A DNA stretch of 64,000 nucleotides from Platanthera guangdongensis (taxonomy: Eukaryota > Streptophyta > Magnoliopsida > Asparagales > Orchidaceae). Every line of letters starts with the position of its first letter. The stretch's first letter is position 1. This document shows, piece by piece, positions 44,261 to 54,747 of the stretch. The translations under genes were made by a program, and so were the position numbers. The notes under the pieces are model-generated. The model saw only the letters and a list, made by a program, of their open reading frames with translations, did no database searches and was not told where the DNA came from. The stretch is taken from NCBI GenBank assembly GCA_039583875.1, contig CM077166.1, positions 92,192,564-92,256,563 on the forward strand. The letters are read 5' to 3'.

Positions 44261-45725
44261 CTATAGTGGTACAAAACACCATTAAGCGACCAAATAAAAT
44301 TGCAAACAACAATTATAGGATCACACAAGTTCCCCAAACATGTGTATTTTCATTCCTAAGTGGACATTCATGGGTTCTTTTACTGTTATAACGATGACGC
44401 ACACACATGTACTCACCACCACTTAAAAAGAATTCGTCCATGAATTCATCTTAAGCCTGACCGAAACCAGTAGTCTGATACCAAATTGTAACACCCCCTA
44501 TCCGTCGTATAGCATATAGCAGTAGGTCCGGTCGGGGCCCGATGCCATACACCACAGACATACCGGGTGGTTACTTAATGGAAACCATCCAATTAATCAT
44601 AACGTCCTACACAGAGCATTCTAGCGGAAGTAGTTTATAAGTTACAATTAAGAACTCAGCACTAAAGCATGAATGTCCACTAAACACCAAATAGGAATGT
44701 AGTACAAACACAAGTACTGGCCTTAAGGCCTTACATAAAGGTTCACTTCAAATTACATGTTTTACAAACAACGGCACGCGGGTCGGTCATACATGAACAA
44801 AAGCAAGTAAACACTCCAATTAGGCCTTCGAGGGCCGGCTTCGCAATTTGGGCTTTAGCCCGCTATTGACCGCTTGGTCCAGCAGCACCTGCAAGCAACA
44901 AACTACCGCACGGTGGCAAATAAAAGCAACGGTCAGCAATGCTGACCAAATTATAATGATCCCACCCCAAACTCGGGGCGGCGATGCTCCTTCCCTGCAC
45001 TTATTAGCATAACAAGCAGTGTATAAAATATACATTTCATCACAGGCATAGTCTCGCACGGCCATACACCTCGTGCATTCAGGGCACATTCCCGGTAAAC
45101 ACAGTCAAAGCCTGCCGACTCACCACCATCCCTTTGGATGACCAAACAATGAGCAATTTGTCTTCCCAGCATGGGTCATGGTAATTAAAACCATAGACCA
45201 CTGAAGACCCTCATCTATGCCAACGGCTCTAATCCGAACGACATAGAACGGGTATGGTTCCATCTAACCCGTGCTCACATCGCAGCGGTAATTTCAACCA
45301 TATGCGCAGGTCAAACTTATCCCGAGTCCCGTTTCCGTCACACACTTCACATAACCCGGTTATGTTCAAGTTGGCTCTCATGCCACCAAGTTGGCAAGAT
45401 CACGCATCTGCCCAGTTTTTCGGGTGCACCTTTGGGTTAATCCCCAAGGCTCCCTATTGCAATCTACCATGTAGAAAAACCCCAAAACAAACATTCGCAC
45501 GGAGTCTTCTCCGGTATTTATGCAATGCAACATCATCGAGCCGGACCAACATGTCCGGGTAGGCTTCACACATCATACCTATGTCCATTCTCGAATACGA
45601 ACTCTAAACAACGTGGACTTTACATATCTACCCGAAGGAACGCCTCCAACTCACCGCCAACTCGCGAGAGCGGGCTTCCTATGCAAAGAAGGAGAGCTTC
45701 ACATGCTCAAGAAGATAATCATTAC
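44261..45725 (-). other. Predicted intron 1 of A (LTR to gag)
   Basis: Donor GTAATG at 45725, acceptor ACTATAG ending at 44261, 1465 nt; phase 0 with gag. It contains U5, the PBS and the leader. Confidence 0.55.
44474..44483 (-). promoter_or_regulatory. Primer-binding site of A
   Basis: The minus strand reads TGGTATCAGA, initiator tRNA-Met type, next to the 5' LTR. Confidence 0.85.
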
Positions 45726-45749
45726 CCTAACATTCTTCCTCGGTGCCAT
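45726..45749 (-). CDS. Candidate gag first exon in A 5' LTR
   Basis: ATG at 45749, 8 codons MAPRKNVR, then donor GTAATG. It is in frame with gag at 44260. Copia F now separates this exon from its U3 promoter, so the element should be silenced. Confidence 0.55.
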
Positions 45750-45994
45750 GGAAATGTAAGCGGATGAAAAGCACCGCACTCTCTTTCCCTCCGTAGATCC
45801 GAAGTCGGCTCGCGATTTGGAGCTTCGAAGCTCCTCCAATGGCCGGATCTAAGCTTCTTCCTCCTCTTTTGCTCTCCTCTCTCTCTTGAATTAGAAAGAG
45901 AACCACTCAAAAGAAATGAGGGTTTTAAGGGTCCAATCCCGTGTCTATCCCATCAGGAACAACCCCCAGCCGTTGGATCCCGAATTAAAGAAAC

Positions 45995-45999
45995 GAACG
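45995..45999 (+). repeat. Target-site duplication of F, left (GAACG)
   Basis: Repeated at 54088-54092. Confidence 0.95.
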
Positions 46000-47074
46000 T
46001 GTTGGGTTTCTCTATGAGGATGGCACAACACTTGTGCACGCAGCGGAAGGGAAAAACATCAAGAAAAACCCAAAGAGATGTAGATCGGGCCATGAACGTT
46101 GAATCAAGAAGTTAGCAAAACAATGCAAAAATTACCTCGGTGGCGTTGAGTCACGACTCAACGGAGAAGCTCCAAATTTCTGCTCCCTGCTAGCGGCGAG
46201 TTCTACGTGGAATAATGTCCACGTTTCTGCAGAAGTCCACACAAGCGGGAGAACGCCGGGCTTTCCGTCACACGGAGGATCGGGAAGGAGAAGACCGCAC
46301 CTTGCTTTCCCACGGACTGCTAGGTCCGCGCCAGGGATTGCAACGCCAGCGACGATCGCCGGAGAAGAGGGGGTCGACGGAGCGAACACGGCGGCGGAAC
46401 TCTTCCGGCGGCGGGAATCGGGATCGGCGGAGCGAACGAGCGGAACTCTTCCGTCGGGTTCGATTCGCACAGCAGAGAGATTATTTCCCGAAAAACCCTA
46501 AGTATCCCTTTTATACCAAAGGCATAAAAGACTTAGAAACTTCGCTATCCGCAGACCACCCAGAAATAGGGTTCCAGAATCGTCGAGTATCAGTCGGTGA
46601 GAATCGGCGACAATCGACGAGAATCACTGAGCAGGTTCGGCGAGAATCAGAGTACAAAGCTTGACGATTCTTGCCGATCGTCGGGCCGCGCTCGACGATA
46701 CACGACGATACTCGTCGATCGTCGAGCCGCGCTCGACGACACTTGTCGAACTCGTCGATCGTCGAGAATCAGAGAACCATTCTCGACGATTATCGTCGAT
46801 CGGCGAGAATCAGAGACCCATTCTCGACGATTCTCGTCGACCTTCGGTCGACTATTCAAACCAGCTCTCCAGGGCAACATTTGCCCAACTCGACGATCCT
46901 TTAAGGCAACACTTTGCCCATGACCCCATTCAGGTCGGTGATTGGTAACCTTTACCAACACAGTCAATCGTCCAACTTCTCCACATCTCTTATGTGCGAC
47001 CCTGCAGGCTCATATCGCGTTGGCAGTGAGATTACATGTTTGATCACTTCCAGATCACAATGGTAACTCCAACA
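46000..47074 (-). mobile_element. 3' LTR of Copia element F
   Basis: TGTTGGGTTT to CCAACA, 1075 bp. It matches 52981-54087 (1107 bp); the whole length difference is one 32-bp repeat unit. It has a TATAAAA box (minus) at 46509-46515 and the TCGTCGA array at about 46585-46850. Confidence 0.95.
46585..46850 (-). repeat. TCGTCGA array in F 3' LTR
   Basis: Repeats of TCGTCGATCG, GCGAGAATCAGAG and TTCTCGACGATTCTCG, upstream (minus) of the TATA box. Units are about 32 bp. Confidence 0.9.
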
Positions 47075-47090
47075 GACTCCCACTTGATCT
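47075..47090 (-). promoter_or_regulatory. Polypurine tract of F
   Basis: The minus strand reads AGATCAAGTGGGAGTC next to the LTR; Copia-type. Confidence 0.75.
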
Positions 47091-48043
47091 CGAAAGTATC
47101 AAAGCAAAAACCTCACAAACAATGAGCGGCATCTAGCAATGCATCATTGCTCCCCAAGAAATAAGAGTTCATAACTCATAAGCCTTTATGACCAATGTAT
47201 CAGCGTTGTCTTTGTCCCTTTGTCCCTTACATCCGGAAAGAACCAGAGGCATGGACCGTGTCACCCTCGTAATAGCTCAATCCAAGTTTCTTGATCCAGG
47301 ACGGACTTCCAGAGAATGGTGAGTCCAATATCACATATTGACTCAACCAAGCATGACCGTGCATTTCTCAGTCCAGTTCCATCAAGGGGCCCATGGATGC
47401 AACTCCTGTCATACAGGAGGACAAATCTCATATCTGCTCACACACAAACACCCAAATGATTCGTAACATGCCCAACAACCACCCTTATCATCAACCTTTC
47501 TCAAGGAAGACTTTAGATGGCATCAAAGCACGCTCTTCCTCACTTGATGAATGTTGTGACTTCAGGTCAAAGGATCACAACACCATTGTCAATTGAGACC
47601 TACTCGTGACACGATTGGATGACAATCCACAGAGTAGTCTCAGGTTGGGTCTGTCCAGTACAACTTGTTCACTAACAAGTACCCACGTGATGACTTGATA
47701 TCACAATATCATGACCTGTGAGAACCGGTCATCAGTCAACACACGTGCTAGTCTCCATGTACCATCATCACCCTTAGCTTCTATGATGATACTCGACCAG
47801 GGACCTTTAAGAATGAAGCTTCAAATAAATCATGGGCTCTCACATTCAAGTCACGTACTTGATGTCCCATGGAAGCGAACATTCTAAGGGTATCTATTAT
47901 GTTAACATTTAAACTATCATATAGAAAAAGACATAATAAAAGAACTTGTCATTAATTATAAGAGAAAAATTAGGTACACAGTTCATCATATGAACGAACA
48001 GCCAACAAAATACAAGATATACATGCAATCCACAAGATTCTCG
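47091..48043 (-). other. F 3' untranslated region, no gene seen
   Basis: About 950 bp between the pol stop and the 3' LTR. There is no domain or credible frame; small frames on either strand are short. It is unusually long for a Copia 3' UTR. Confidence 0.6.
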
Positions 48044-49132
48044 CTAGAGTTGATCATTTAGGTATCGTATACCCATCGATCTAGTATGACCATCATGCTT
48101 TCTCTGCGCGAGAGGCTTTATCAGTGGATCCGCAATATTCTCCTCAGTCGGCACTCTGCAAATATTTACATCTCCTCGTTCGACAATCTCACGAATAAGA
48201 TGAAACCGCCGAAGTATGTGCTTGGAGCACTGATGAGATCTAGGTTCCTTAGATTGTGCAATTGCACCATTGTTATCACAGTAGAGAACTACGGGACCAA
48301 CAATGCTAGGAACTACATCAAGCTCGCCGATGAATTTCCTAATCCATACAGCCTCCTTCGCCGCATTAGCTGCTGCGATATACTCAGCCTCTGTTGTAGA
48401 ATCAGCAACTGTCTCTTGCTTGGAACTCTTCCAGCTCACAGCTCCTCCATTCAGGCAAAACACAAAACCTGACTGAGACTTGGAGTCGTCTCGATCAGTT
48501 TGGAAGCTAGCATCCATGTAACAACTTACAACGAGCTCTTCCTCTCCACCATACACCAAGAACACATCCTTAGTTCTTCTCAAGTACTTCAGGATATTCT
48601 TGACTGCAATCCAGTGACACTCACCGGGGTCTGACTGATACCTGCTAGTCATGCTCAAAGCAAAGGAGACATCGGGTCGAGTACATAACATCGCGTACAT
48701 GATTGATCCAATTGCCGAAGCATATGGAATCAACTTCATGCGGTCCTTATCTTCACAAGATTTTGGACACTGGTCCTTAGAGAGATTCACACCATGAGAC
48801 ATGGGCAAAAATCCTTTCTTGGACTCAAGCATGTTGAACCGTTTCAACACCTTTTCGATGTACGTACTCTGGGTCAAACCCAGCAACTTCTTCGATCTAT
48901 CTCTATAGATCTTAATACCGAGTATATAAGTTGCTTCACCCAAATCCTTCATTGAAAAGCAGTTCCCTAGGTTGTTCTTAACAACTTTCAGGGTAGGAAT
49001 GTCATTCCCAATCAACAGTATGTCATCTACATACAATATCAGGAAGACAACAATGCTCCCACTGATTCGCTTGTAAACACAAGGCTCATCTTCATTCTTG
49101 ATGAAACCAAACTCTTTGATTTTTCTCATCAA
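48044..49132 (-). CDS. Copia F Pol, C-terminal part (RT palm to RNase H)
   Basis: A 362-codon frame: RT YVDDILL with the catalytic Asp pair (about residues 34-40), then RNase H with YMDASF (about 207) and ADSTTEAEYIAA (about 244), ending before the 3' UTR. It is the continuation of the frame at 49092-52004. The break is one extra A in an A-run near 49110-49120, so the two frames overlap by about 40 bp. Apart from this, no stop interrupts the protein. Ty1/Copia, possibly Tork-like; the lineage is not certain. Confidence 0.95.
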   Translation of the reverse strand: MMRKIKEFGFIKNEDEPCVYKRISGSIVVFLILYVDDILLIGNDIPTLKVVKNNLGNCFSMKDLGEATYILGIKIYRDRSKKLLGLTQSTYIEKVLKRFNMLESKKGFLPMSHGVNLSKDQCPKSCEDKDRMKLIPYASAIGSIMYAMLCTRPDVSFALSMTSRYQSDPGECHWIAVKNILKYLRRTKDVFLVYGGEEELVVSCYMDASFQTDRDDSKSQSGFVFCLNGGAVSWKSSKQETVADSTTEAEYIAAANAAKEAVWIRKFIGELDVVPSIVGPVVLYCDNNGAIAQSKEPRSHQCSKHILRRFHLIREIVERGDVNICRVPTEENIADPLIKPLAQRKHDGHTRSMGIRYLNDQL

Positions 49133-52004
49133 AACGAAGATTCCAACTTCGAGAGGCCTGTTTCAGTCCATAAATGGACTTATTCAGCTTGCATATTTTA
49201 GTGGCTTCATCTGGGGATACAAAACCCTCGGGTTGTGTCATATACACTTCCTCAAGGAGGTTTCCATTAAGGAAAGCCGTTTTGACATCCATCTGCCAGA
49301 TCTCGTAGTCATAATACGCAGCAATAGCAAGCAATATCCTAATGGACTTTACCATGGCAACAGGGGAAAAGGTCTCATCATAGTCAATACCATGAATTTG
49401 CTTGAAACCCTTAGCCACCAGTCGCCCTTTGAATGTCTGTACATTCCCATCCATGTCGGTCTTCTTCTTGAAGACCCACTTGCACCCTATGGGTCGTACC
49501 CCTTCAGGTGGTTCCACCAAGTTCCAAACTTGGTTTGCATACATGGAGTCCATTTCGGATTTCATAGCCTCAAGCCATTTGTCGGAGTCCGGTCCATTCA
49601 TAGCCTCTTGGTAGGTTGCTGGCTCATCATCATGATCCATAAGCAACACATTACCTATTTGAGACACGAGAAATCCATATCTCTCAGGCTCAAACCTCGG
49701 TCTACCAGATCTACGTAGGACTTGTGTTCCCTGAGCAGGTTCTCTAGCTACAACATCTTGTAGTCCTGTCTCAGAATCCAATTCTGGTTCATTCACTACA
49801 TGTGGTTCTTGAACTTCTTCAAGCTCTACCTTTTCAGTCTTTCTTGATAAGAACTCTTTCTTCAAGAAGACACCAGTCCTTGCGACAAACACTTTGCCCT
49901 CCGACGGTAGGTAAAAGTAATACCCTTTCGTTTCCTTAGGATATCCCACCAGATAACATTTATCCGATTTGGGTTCCAGCTTGTCAGGCATTTGACGTCT
50001 CACGTATGCCTCACAGCCCCAAATTTTAATGAACGACATACTAGGACGCTTCCCAGTCCATATCTCATATGGTATCTTCAGAACCGTTTTAGTTGGAGCG
50101 CGATTCAATGTCATTGCAGCAGTCTCTAAAGCAAAACCCCAAAAGGAAACAGGCAAGTCTGCATGACTCATCATCGAACGTACCATGTCTAACAGAGTAC
50201 GATTTCTCCTCTCAGACACACCATTATGTTGTCGTGTTCTAGGTGGAGTGAGCTGTGATACAATACCACACTCTTTCAGATGATCACGGAACTCATGACT
50301 CAGGTATTCGCCACCTCGATCAGATCGGAGTGCTTTAACCCTTTTACCCAACTGGTTTTCTACTTCATTCTTGAACTCTTTGAACTTTTCAAAGGTCTCG
50401 GATTTGCACTTCATAAGATACACATATCCGTATCTACTGAAATCATCAGTAAATGTAACAAAGTAGAAATACCCACCTCTAGCCATGGAACTCATGGGTC
50501 CGCATACATCACTATGTACAACACCCAAGAGATCCTCAGCCCTCTCAGTATAACCAGTGAAAGGAGTTTTAGTCATCTTGCCTAACAAACAAGATTCGCA
50601 TCGCTCAAATGATTCATAATCAAATGAGTCCAAAAGTCCATCTCTATGGAGCTTGGATATGCGCTTCTCGTTGATATGGCACAAACGACAATGCCAGAGA
50701 TACGTAGGGTTTGAGTCATTTGTTCTTAGTCTTTTATTATTTTCTACATTACAGATCAGATGGTCCAAGTTCAAAACATAAAGACCATTAAACAATTGGG
50801 CTACAACATAACAAACATCATTCTTAAATATAGAACAACAGTTGTTCTTAATTATAAAAGAAAATCCAATCATGTCCAAACATGAAATAGATATAATGTT
50901 TCTAGTTATGGCCGGAACAAAATAACAGTTATCTAGTTCTATTACAAGCCCACTGGGCAAAGAAAGACGATAAACCCCTACGGCTACAGCAGCAACTCTT
51001 GCTCCATTGCCGACGCGGAGGTCCACCTCCCCTTTACTCAGCAATCTTCTCCTTCCCAGTTCCTGCACATTTGTACAAATGTGAGAACCACATCCGGTAT
51101 CCAATACCCAAGATGAAGGAGCAGAAAGGTTTATCTCTATAATGTAAACATTTGAAGCGGAAGTCATACCTCCCCTCAATTTCTGCAGACCCTCAATGTA
51201 CGAAGGACAGTTCCTTCTCCAATGACCAGCCTTGCCACAGTGGTGGCATTTCCCTTCCTTCACCGTGCTTTTCTTCTTCATCAGTGCAGAAGACTTGGGC
51301 TCAATAAATGACTTAGGTCCTACCTTCGTCTTCTTAGAACCCTTGGCCTTACCCTTGCCCTTATGCACCATCAGTATGGGGCTGACAGTCTTGGCCTTCT
51401 TCATGTTGATTTCGGCAGTTCTCAACATGCCTAGGAGTTTGGGCAGTGTCTTGTCTATTTCATTCATGTTATAGTTCAAGACAAACTGCTCATAACTGTC
51501 CGGCAACGATTGCAGGATCAGATCCGTGGCCAACTCTTGACCAAGAGGAAAACCCAGCCTTTCAAGGTTCTCTATATACCCAATCATCTTGAGTACGTGA
51601 GTCCCTACTGAGTCTCGAACTCCCATCTTGCACTGAAACAACGCTTTTGTGATGTCGAACCTCTCTTGACGAGCCTGCCCTTGAAACATTTTCTTGAGAT
51701 GCTCGTCAATCTCCTTGCACCCCATGTTCTCATGTTGCTTCTGAAGCTCAGAGTTCATAGTGGCAAGAATAAGGCATTCGACATCTAAAGCATCGTCAGT
51801 ATACTTCTTATAAGTATCTTTCTCAGCACGGGAAGAGTTCCCGGTCGGCACCTCGGGGGCTTCTTCTTCCAAGACATAGAGCTTTCGCTCTTGCCTGAGA
51901 ACAATTCTCAGGTTCCTGTACCAGTCCATGTAATTTGTCCCACTGAGCTTATCCTTCTCAAGGATGGATCTCAGAGACAATGTGGAGTGTGAAACACTTG
52001 CCAT
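49092..52004 (-). CDS. Copia F Gag-Pol, N-terminal part (gag, protease, integrase, RT fingers)
   Basis: 970 codons from ATG at 52004. Gag (1-250) starts with a substrate-like FSxxx region (KDKLSGTNYMDWYRNLR). The knuckle CHHCGKAGHWRRNC is at about 252, and protease VLDTGCGSHI at about 298-307. The pre-integrase zinc region has CESCLLGKM (about 470). The integrase triad is in HSDVCGP (about 502), RSDRGGEY (about 560) and NGVSERRNRT (about 597). RT begins at CKWVFKKK (about 840) and QMDVKTAFLNG, and YGLKQASRSW is just before the frameshift. It is open throughout, so this is a young copy. The product would be a single polyprotein if the one-base shift were absent. Confidence 0.96.
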   Translation of the reverse strand: MASVSHSTLSLRSILEKDKLSGTNYMDWYRNLRIVLRQERKLYVLEEEAPEVPTGNSSRAEKDTYKKYTDDALDVECLILATMNSELQKQHENMGCKEIDEHLKKMFQGQARQERFDITKALFQCKMGVRDSVGTHVLKMIGYIENLERLGFPLGQELATDLILQSLPDSYEQFVLNYNMNEIDKTLPKLLGMLRTAEINMKKAKTVSPILMVHKGKGKAKGSKKTKVGPKSFIEPKSSALMKKKSTVKEGKCHHCGKAGHWRRNCPSYIEGLQKLRGGMTSASNVYIIEINLSAPSSWVLDTGCGSHICTNVQELGRRRLLSKGEVDLRVGNGARVAAVAVGVYRLSLPSGLVIELDNCYFVPAITRNIISISCLDMIGFSFIIKNNCCSIFKNDVCYVVAQLFNGLYVLNLDHLICNVENNKRLRTNDSNPTYLWHCRLCHINEKRISKLHRDGLLDSFDYESFERCESCLLGKMTKTPFTGYTERAEDLLGVVHSDVCGPMSSMARGGYFYFVTFTDDFSRYGYVYLMKCKSETFEKFKEFKNEVENQLGKRVKALRSDRGGEYLSHEFRDHLKECGIVSQLTPPRTRQHNGVSERRNRTLLDMVRSMMSHADLPVSFWGFALETAAMTLNRAPTKTVLKIPYEIWTGKRPSMSFIKIWGCEAYVRRQMPDKLEPKSDKCYLVGYPKETKGYYFYLPSEGKVFVARTGVFLKKEFLSRKTEKVELEEVQEPHVVNEPELDSETGLQDVVAREPAQGTQVLRRSGRPRFEPERYGFLVSQIGNVLLMDHDDEPATYQEAMNGPDSDKWLEAMKSEMDSMYANQVWNLVEPPEGVRPIGCKWVFKKKTDMDGNVQTFKGRLVAKGFKQIHGIDYDETFSPVAMVKSIRILLAIAAYYDYEIWQMDVKTAFLNGNLLEEVYMTQPEGFVSPDEATKICKLNKSIYGLKQASRSWNLRFDEKNQRVWFHQE

Positions 52005-52969
52005 GGAATTCTACAAGAATTTATGCAGAATAAAATCAGTACCAAAATTCCAAATACAATTTATTTTAATTTGGACTTCAATTAAAAAACTCCCACTATT
52101 TTATTCGAAATGATAGCCCTCACTAACAATTCAGAGAGTTCATGCGAGCTACTCTCTTAGTGGACAAGATCCGTATTTCACCAACACTATGAGTCCGCTT
52201 TGGCATTCCTCTCACGATGCGGTTATTTAGGTAGGCAACGCTTGCCAATTGCATCCTCATGCAATTCTTGTATGGTTGGTGAATAACTCCTTATTCGCAT
52301 CCATCATATGGTGCATGCCAACCCTATGCCTCTAGGCACTCAACCTTTGAGGTCACCTAGTTAAGATGGACCCGATGTCGACAGTGGGATATCACAATTA
52401 TCCGCTCGCACCCTTACCAAGATAGATTAATGCACCTTGCTTTGGCAAGCCCACACTTCATCGATCGAGGCAGGAAGAGTGTCATCCATCGGAAGGCATC
52501 CGAACACTTGATATTAGATGAAGGGATTTTCAATTATAGGTTAACAATTAACCACGATCAACATTTGATCAATGTGCACATCCAAAGAAAAACAATTCTA
52601 AACCACATGCATCCCTTATGTGCACATCCTCACACCATCAACATTTGACAGAAGGAAGGGCTAAATCTGAACATCCGGAAATTTCCAAATCCTCAGATTT
52701 ACATGCATTGGACAAAGGCGAAGACAACTCAACTTAAAGCAGTAGACAAGCTCATCTCTCTATGTTGGATTCATAATCCAAAACATACTCGAGGGATGGT
52801 TACTGCTAAGGAGACAACAATTTCTAACATTTAGAAATTCCCACGAAATTCCAGAAGTTCTTGGAGGGAACCAAGACTAAATCTAGACATTTAGAACACT
52901 TCTAAATCCCTAGGTTTACACGCACTGGAATAACAAACTTCCAAAACAACGATCATGGCCGAACCTCCC
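52005..52969 (-). other. F 5' leader, no gene seen
   Basis: About 965 bp between the PBS and the gag ATG. There is no credible coding frame. The low-coordinate part is A/T-rich. It is long for a Copia leader. Confidence 0.65.
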
Positions 52970-52979
52970 TCTGATACCA
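52970..52979 (-). promoter_or_regulatory. Primer-binding site of F
   Basis: The minus strand reads TGGTATCAGA, followed by GGG, one base after the 5' LTR; initiator tRNA-Met type. Confidence 0.9.
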
Positions 52980-52980
52980 C

Positions 52981-54087
52981 TGTTGGGTTTCTCTATGAGG
53001 ATGGCACAACACTTGTGCACGCAGCGGAAGGGAAAAACATCAAGAAAAACCCAAAGAGATGTAGATCGGGCCATGAACGTTGAATCAAGAAGTTAGCAAA
53101 ACAAGGCAAAAATTACCTCGGTGGCGTTGAGTCACGACTCAACGGAGATGCTCCAAATTTCTGCTCCCTGCTAGCAGCGAGTTCTACGTGGAATAATGTC
53201 CACGTTTCTGCAGAAGTCCACACGAGCGGGAGAACGCCGGGCTTTCCGTCACACGGAGGATCGGGAAGGAGAAGACCGCACCTTGCTTTCCCACGGACTG
53301 CTAGGTCCGCGCCCGGGATTGCAACGCCAGCGACGATCGCTGGAGAAGAGGGGGTTGATGGAGCGAACACGGTGGCGGAACTCTTCCGGCGGCGGGAATC
53401 GGGATCGGCGGAGCGAACGAGCGGAACTCTTCCGTCGGGTTCGATTCGCACAGCAGAGAGATTATTTCCCGAAAAACCCTAAGTATCCCTTTTATACCAA
53501 AGGCATAAAAGACTTAGAAACTTCGCTATCCGCAGACCACCCAGAAATAGGGTTCCAGAATCGGCGAGTATCAGTCGGTGAGAATCGGCGACAATCGGCG
53601 AGAATCACTGAGCAGGTTCGGCGAGAATCAGAGTACAAAGCTCGACGATTCTTGCCGATCGTCGGGCCGCGCTCGACGATACACGACGATACTCGTCGAT
53701 CGTCAAGCCGCGCTCGACGACACTCGTCGAACTCGTCGATCGTCGAGAATCAGAGTAACGATTCTCGTCGATCGGCGAGAATCAGAGAACCATTCTCGAC
53801 GATTCTCGTCGATCGGCGAGAATCAGAGACCCATTCTCGACGATTCTCGTCGACCTTCGGTCGACTATTCAAACCAGCTCTCCAGGGCAACATTTGCCCA
53901 ACTCGACGATCCTTTAAGGCAACACTTTGCCCATGACCCCATTCAGGTCGGTGATTGGTAACCTTTACCAACACAGTCAATCGTCCAACTTCTCCACATC
54001 TCTTATGTGCGACCCTGCAGGCTCATATCGCGTTGGCAGTGAGATTACATGTTTGATCACTTCCAGATCACAATGGTAACTCCAACA
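52981..54087 (-). mobile_element. 5' LTR of Copia element F
   Basis: 1107 bp, TGTTGGG to CCAACA. TATAAAA on the minus strand at 53490-53496; TCGTCGA array at about 53575-53865 with one more 32-bp unit than the 3' LTR. Confidence 0.95.
53490..53496 (-). promoter_or_regulatory. TATA box of F 5' LTR
   Basis: GGTATAAAAGGG on the minus strand, downstream of the TCGTCGA array, with an AGGGTTTTTCGGG leader after it. Confidence 0.75.
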
Positions 54088-54092
54088 GAACG
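54088..54092 (+). repeat. Target-site duplication of F, right (GAACG)
   Basis: Matches 45995-45999; the A LTR resumes. Confidence 0.95.
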
Positions 54093-54742
54093 ACCACGAT
54101 CTAGATCTCAAATACTAAAACTAGGCTGAACACGGCCTGCGATACGCCCATGTCCAGGGCCGTGTCCCCCATTCGCCGTCAAAATCGACGCGCCTGGAAT
54201 AACATACGGGCATCCAACACGCCCGTGTTCGACCTGACACGCCCGTGTTCAAACTGACACGGCCGTGTGGACGGCCGTGTGCCCCCATCAACACAGCCCC
54301 GAAAACAACCAGAGACTCACACGGGTATTGGACACGCCCGTGTCCACGCCCGCGTCACACCGAACACGCCGTGGCTTTAGGACATGTTCACAGTCTCGAC
54401 ACTTCGTTGAGCGAAGTTCGTTGACCACACGACACGGCCTTAGACACACCCGTGTCCCAGGCCGTGTGCCTTGTCTCGACACATCGTCGAGCGAAATTCG
54501 TCGACTCCCCGGGTCGATCGTCGACACGGGCTCGACACACCCTGAGACACGCCCATGTCTCAGGCCGTGTGACCTGTCTCGACACATCGTCGGGCGAAAA
54601 ATGTCGACCTCGCGGCCAAATCGTCGACTCAAACCTGACACGCCCTGGGACATGCCTGTGTCCCAGGCCGTGTGCCCCCTGCCAAATTCCAGATTTGGCA
54701 CAAAACACCTCCTGTCGCACTTTTGAGTTTCGGGGGGTTACA
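54093..54742 (-). mobile_element. 5' LTR of element A, U3 part
   Basis: 650 bp of U3 with the dyad array (about 54125-54685), collinear with 38944-39594. Together with 44487-45999 it makes a 2163-bp LTR. Copia F separates it from the TATA/exon-1 region, so this promoter is disconnected from A. Confidence 0.93.
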
Positions 54743-54747
54743 CAAAG
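54743..54747 (+). repeat. Target-site duplication of A, right (CAAAG)
   Basis: Matches 37429-37433. Confidence 0.95.

Larger units (their letters stand above)
44487..45999 (-). mobile_element. 5' LTR of element A, part below Copia F
   Basis: The 3' portion (R-U5 side) of the 5' LTR, collinear with 37434 onward. It is interrupted at 45999 by Copia F; the last five bases, GAACG (45995-45999), are F's target duplication. Confidence 0.93.

Noticed and set aside
46132..46967. Frames of 77-149 codons in the Copia F LTR (and 53113-53980)
   Set aside because: Present in both LTR copies and in several frames at once, driven by the TCGTCGA repeats. There is no known domain.
47091..48043. Hidden extra gene (envelope-like) in Copia F 3' region
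   Set aside because: Sirevirus-like elements can carry a frame there, but I see only short broken frames and no membrane segment or coiled coil.
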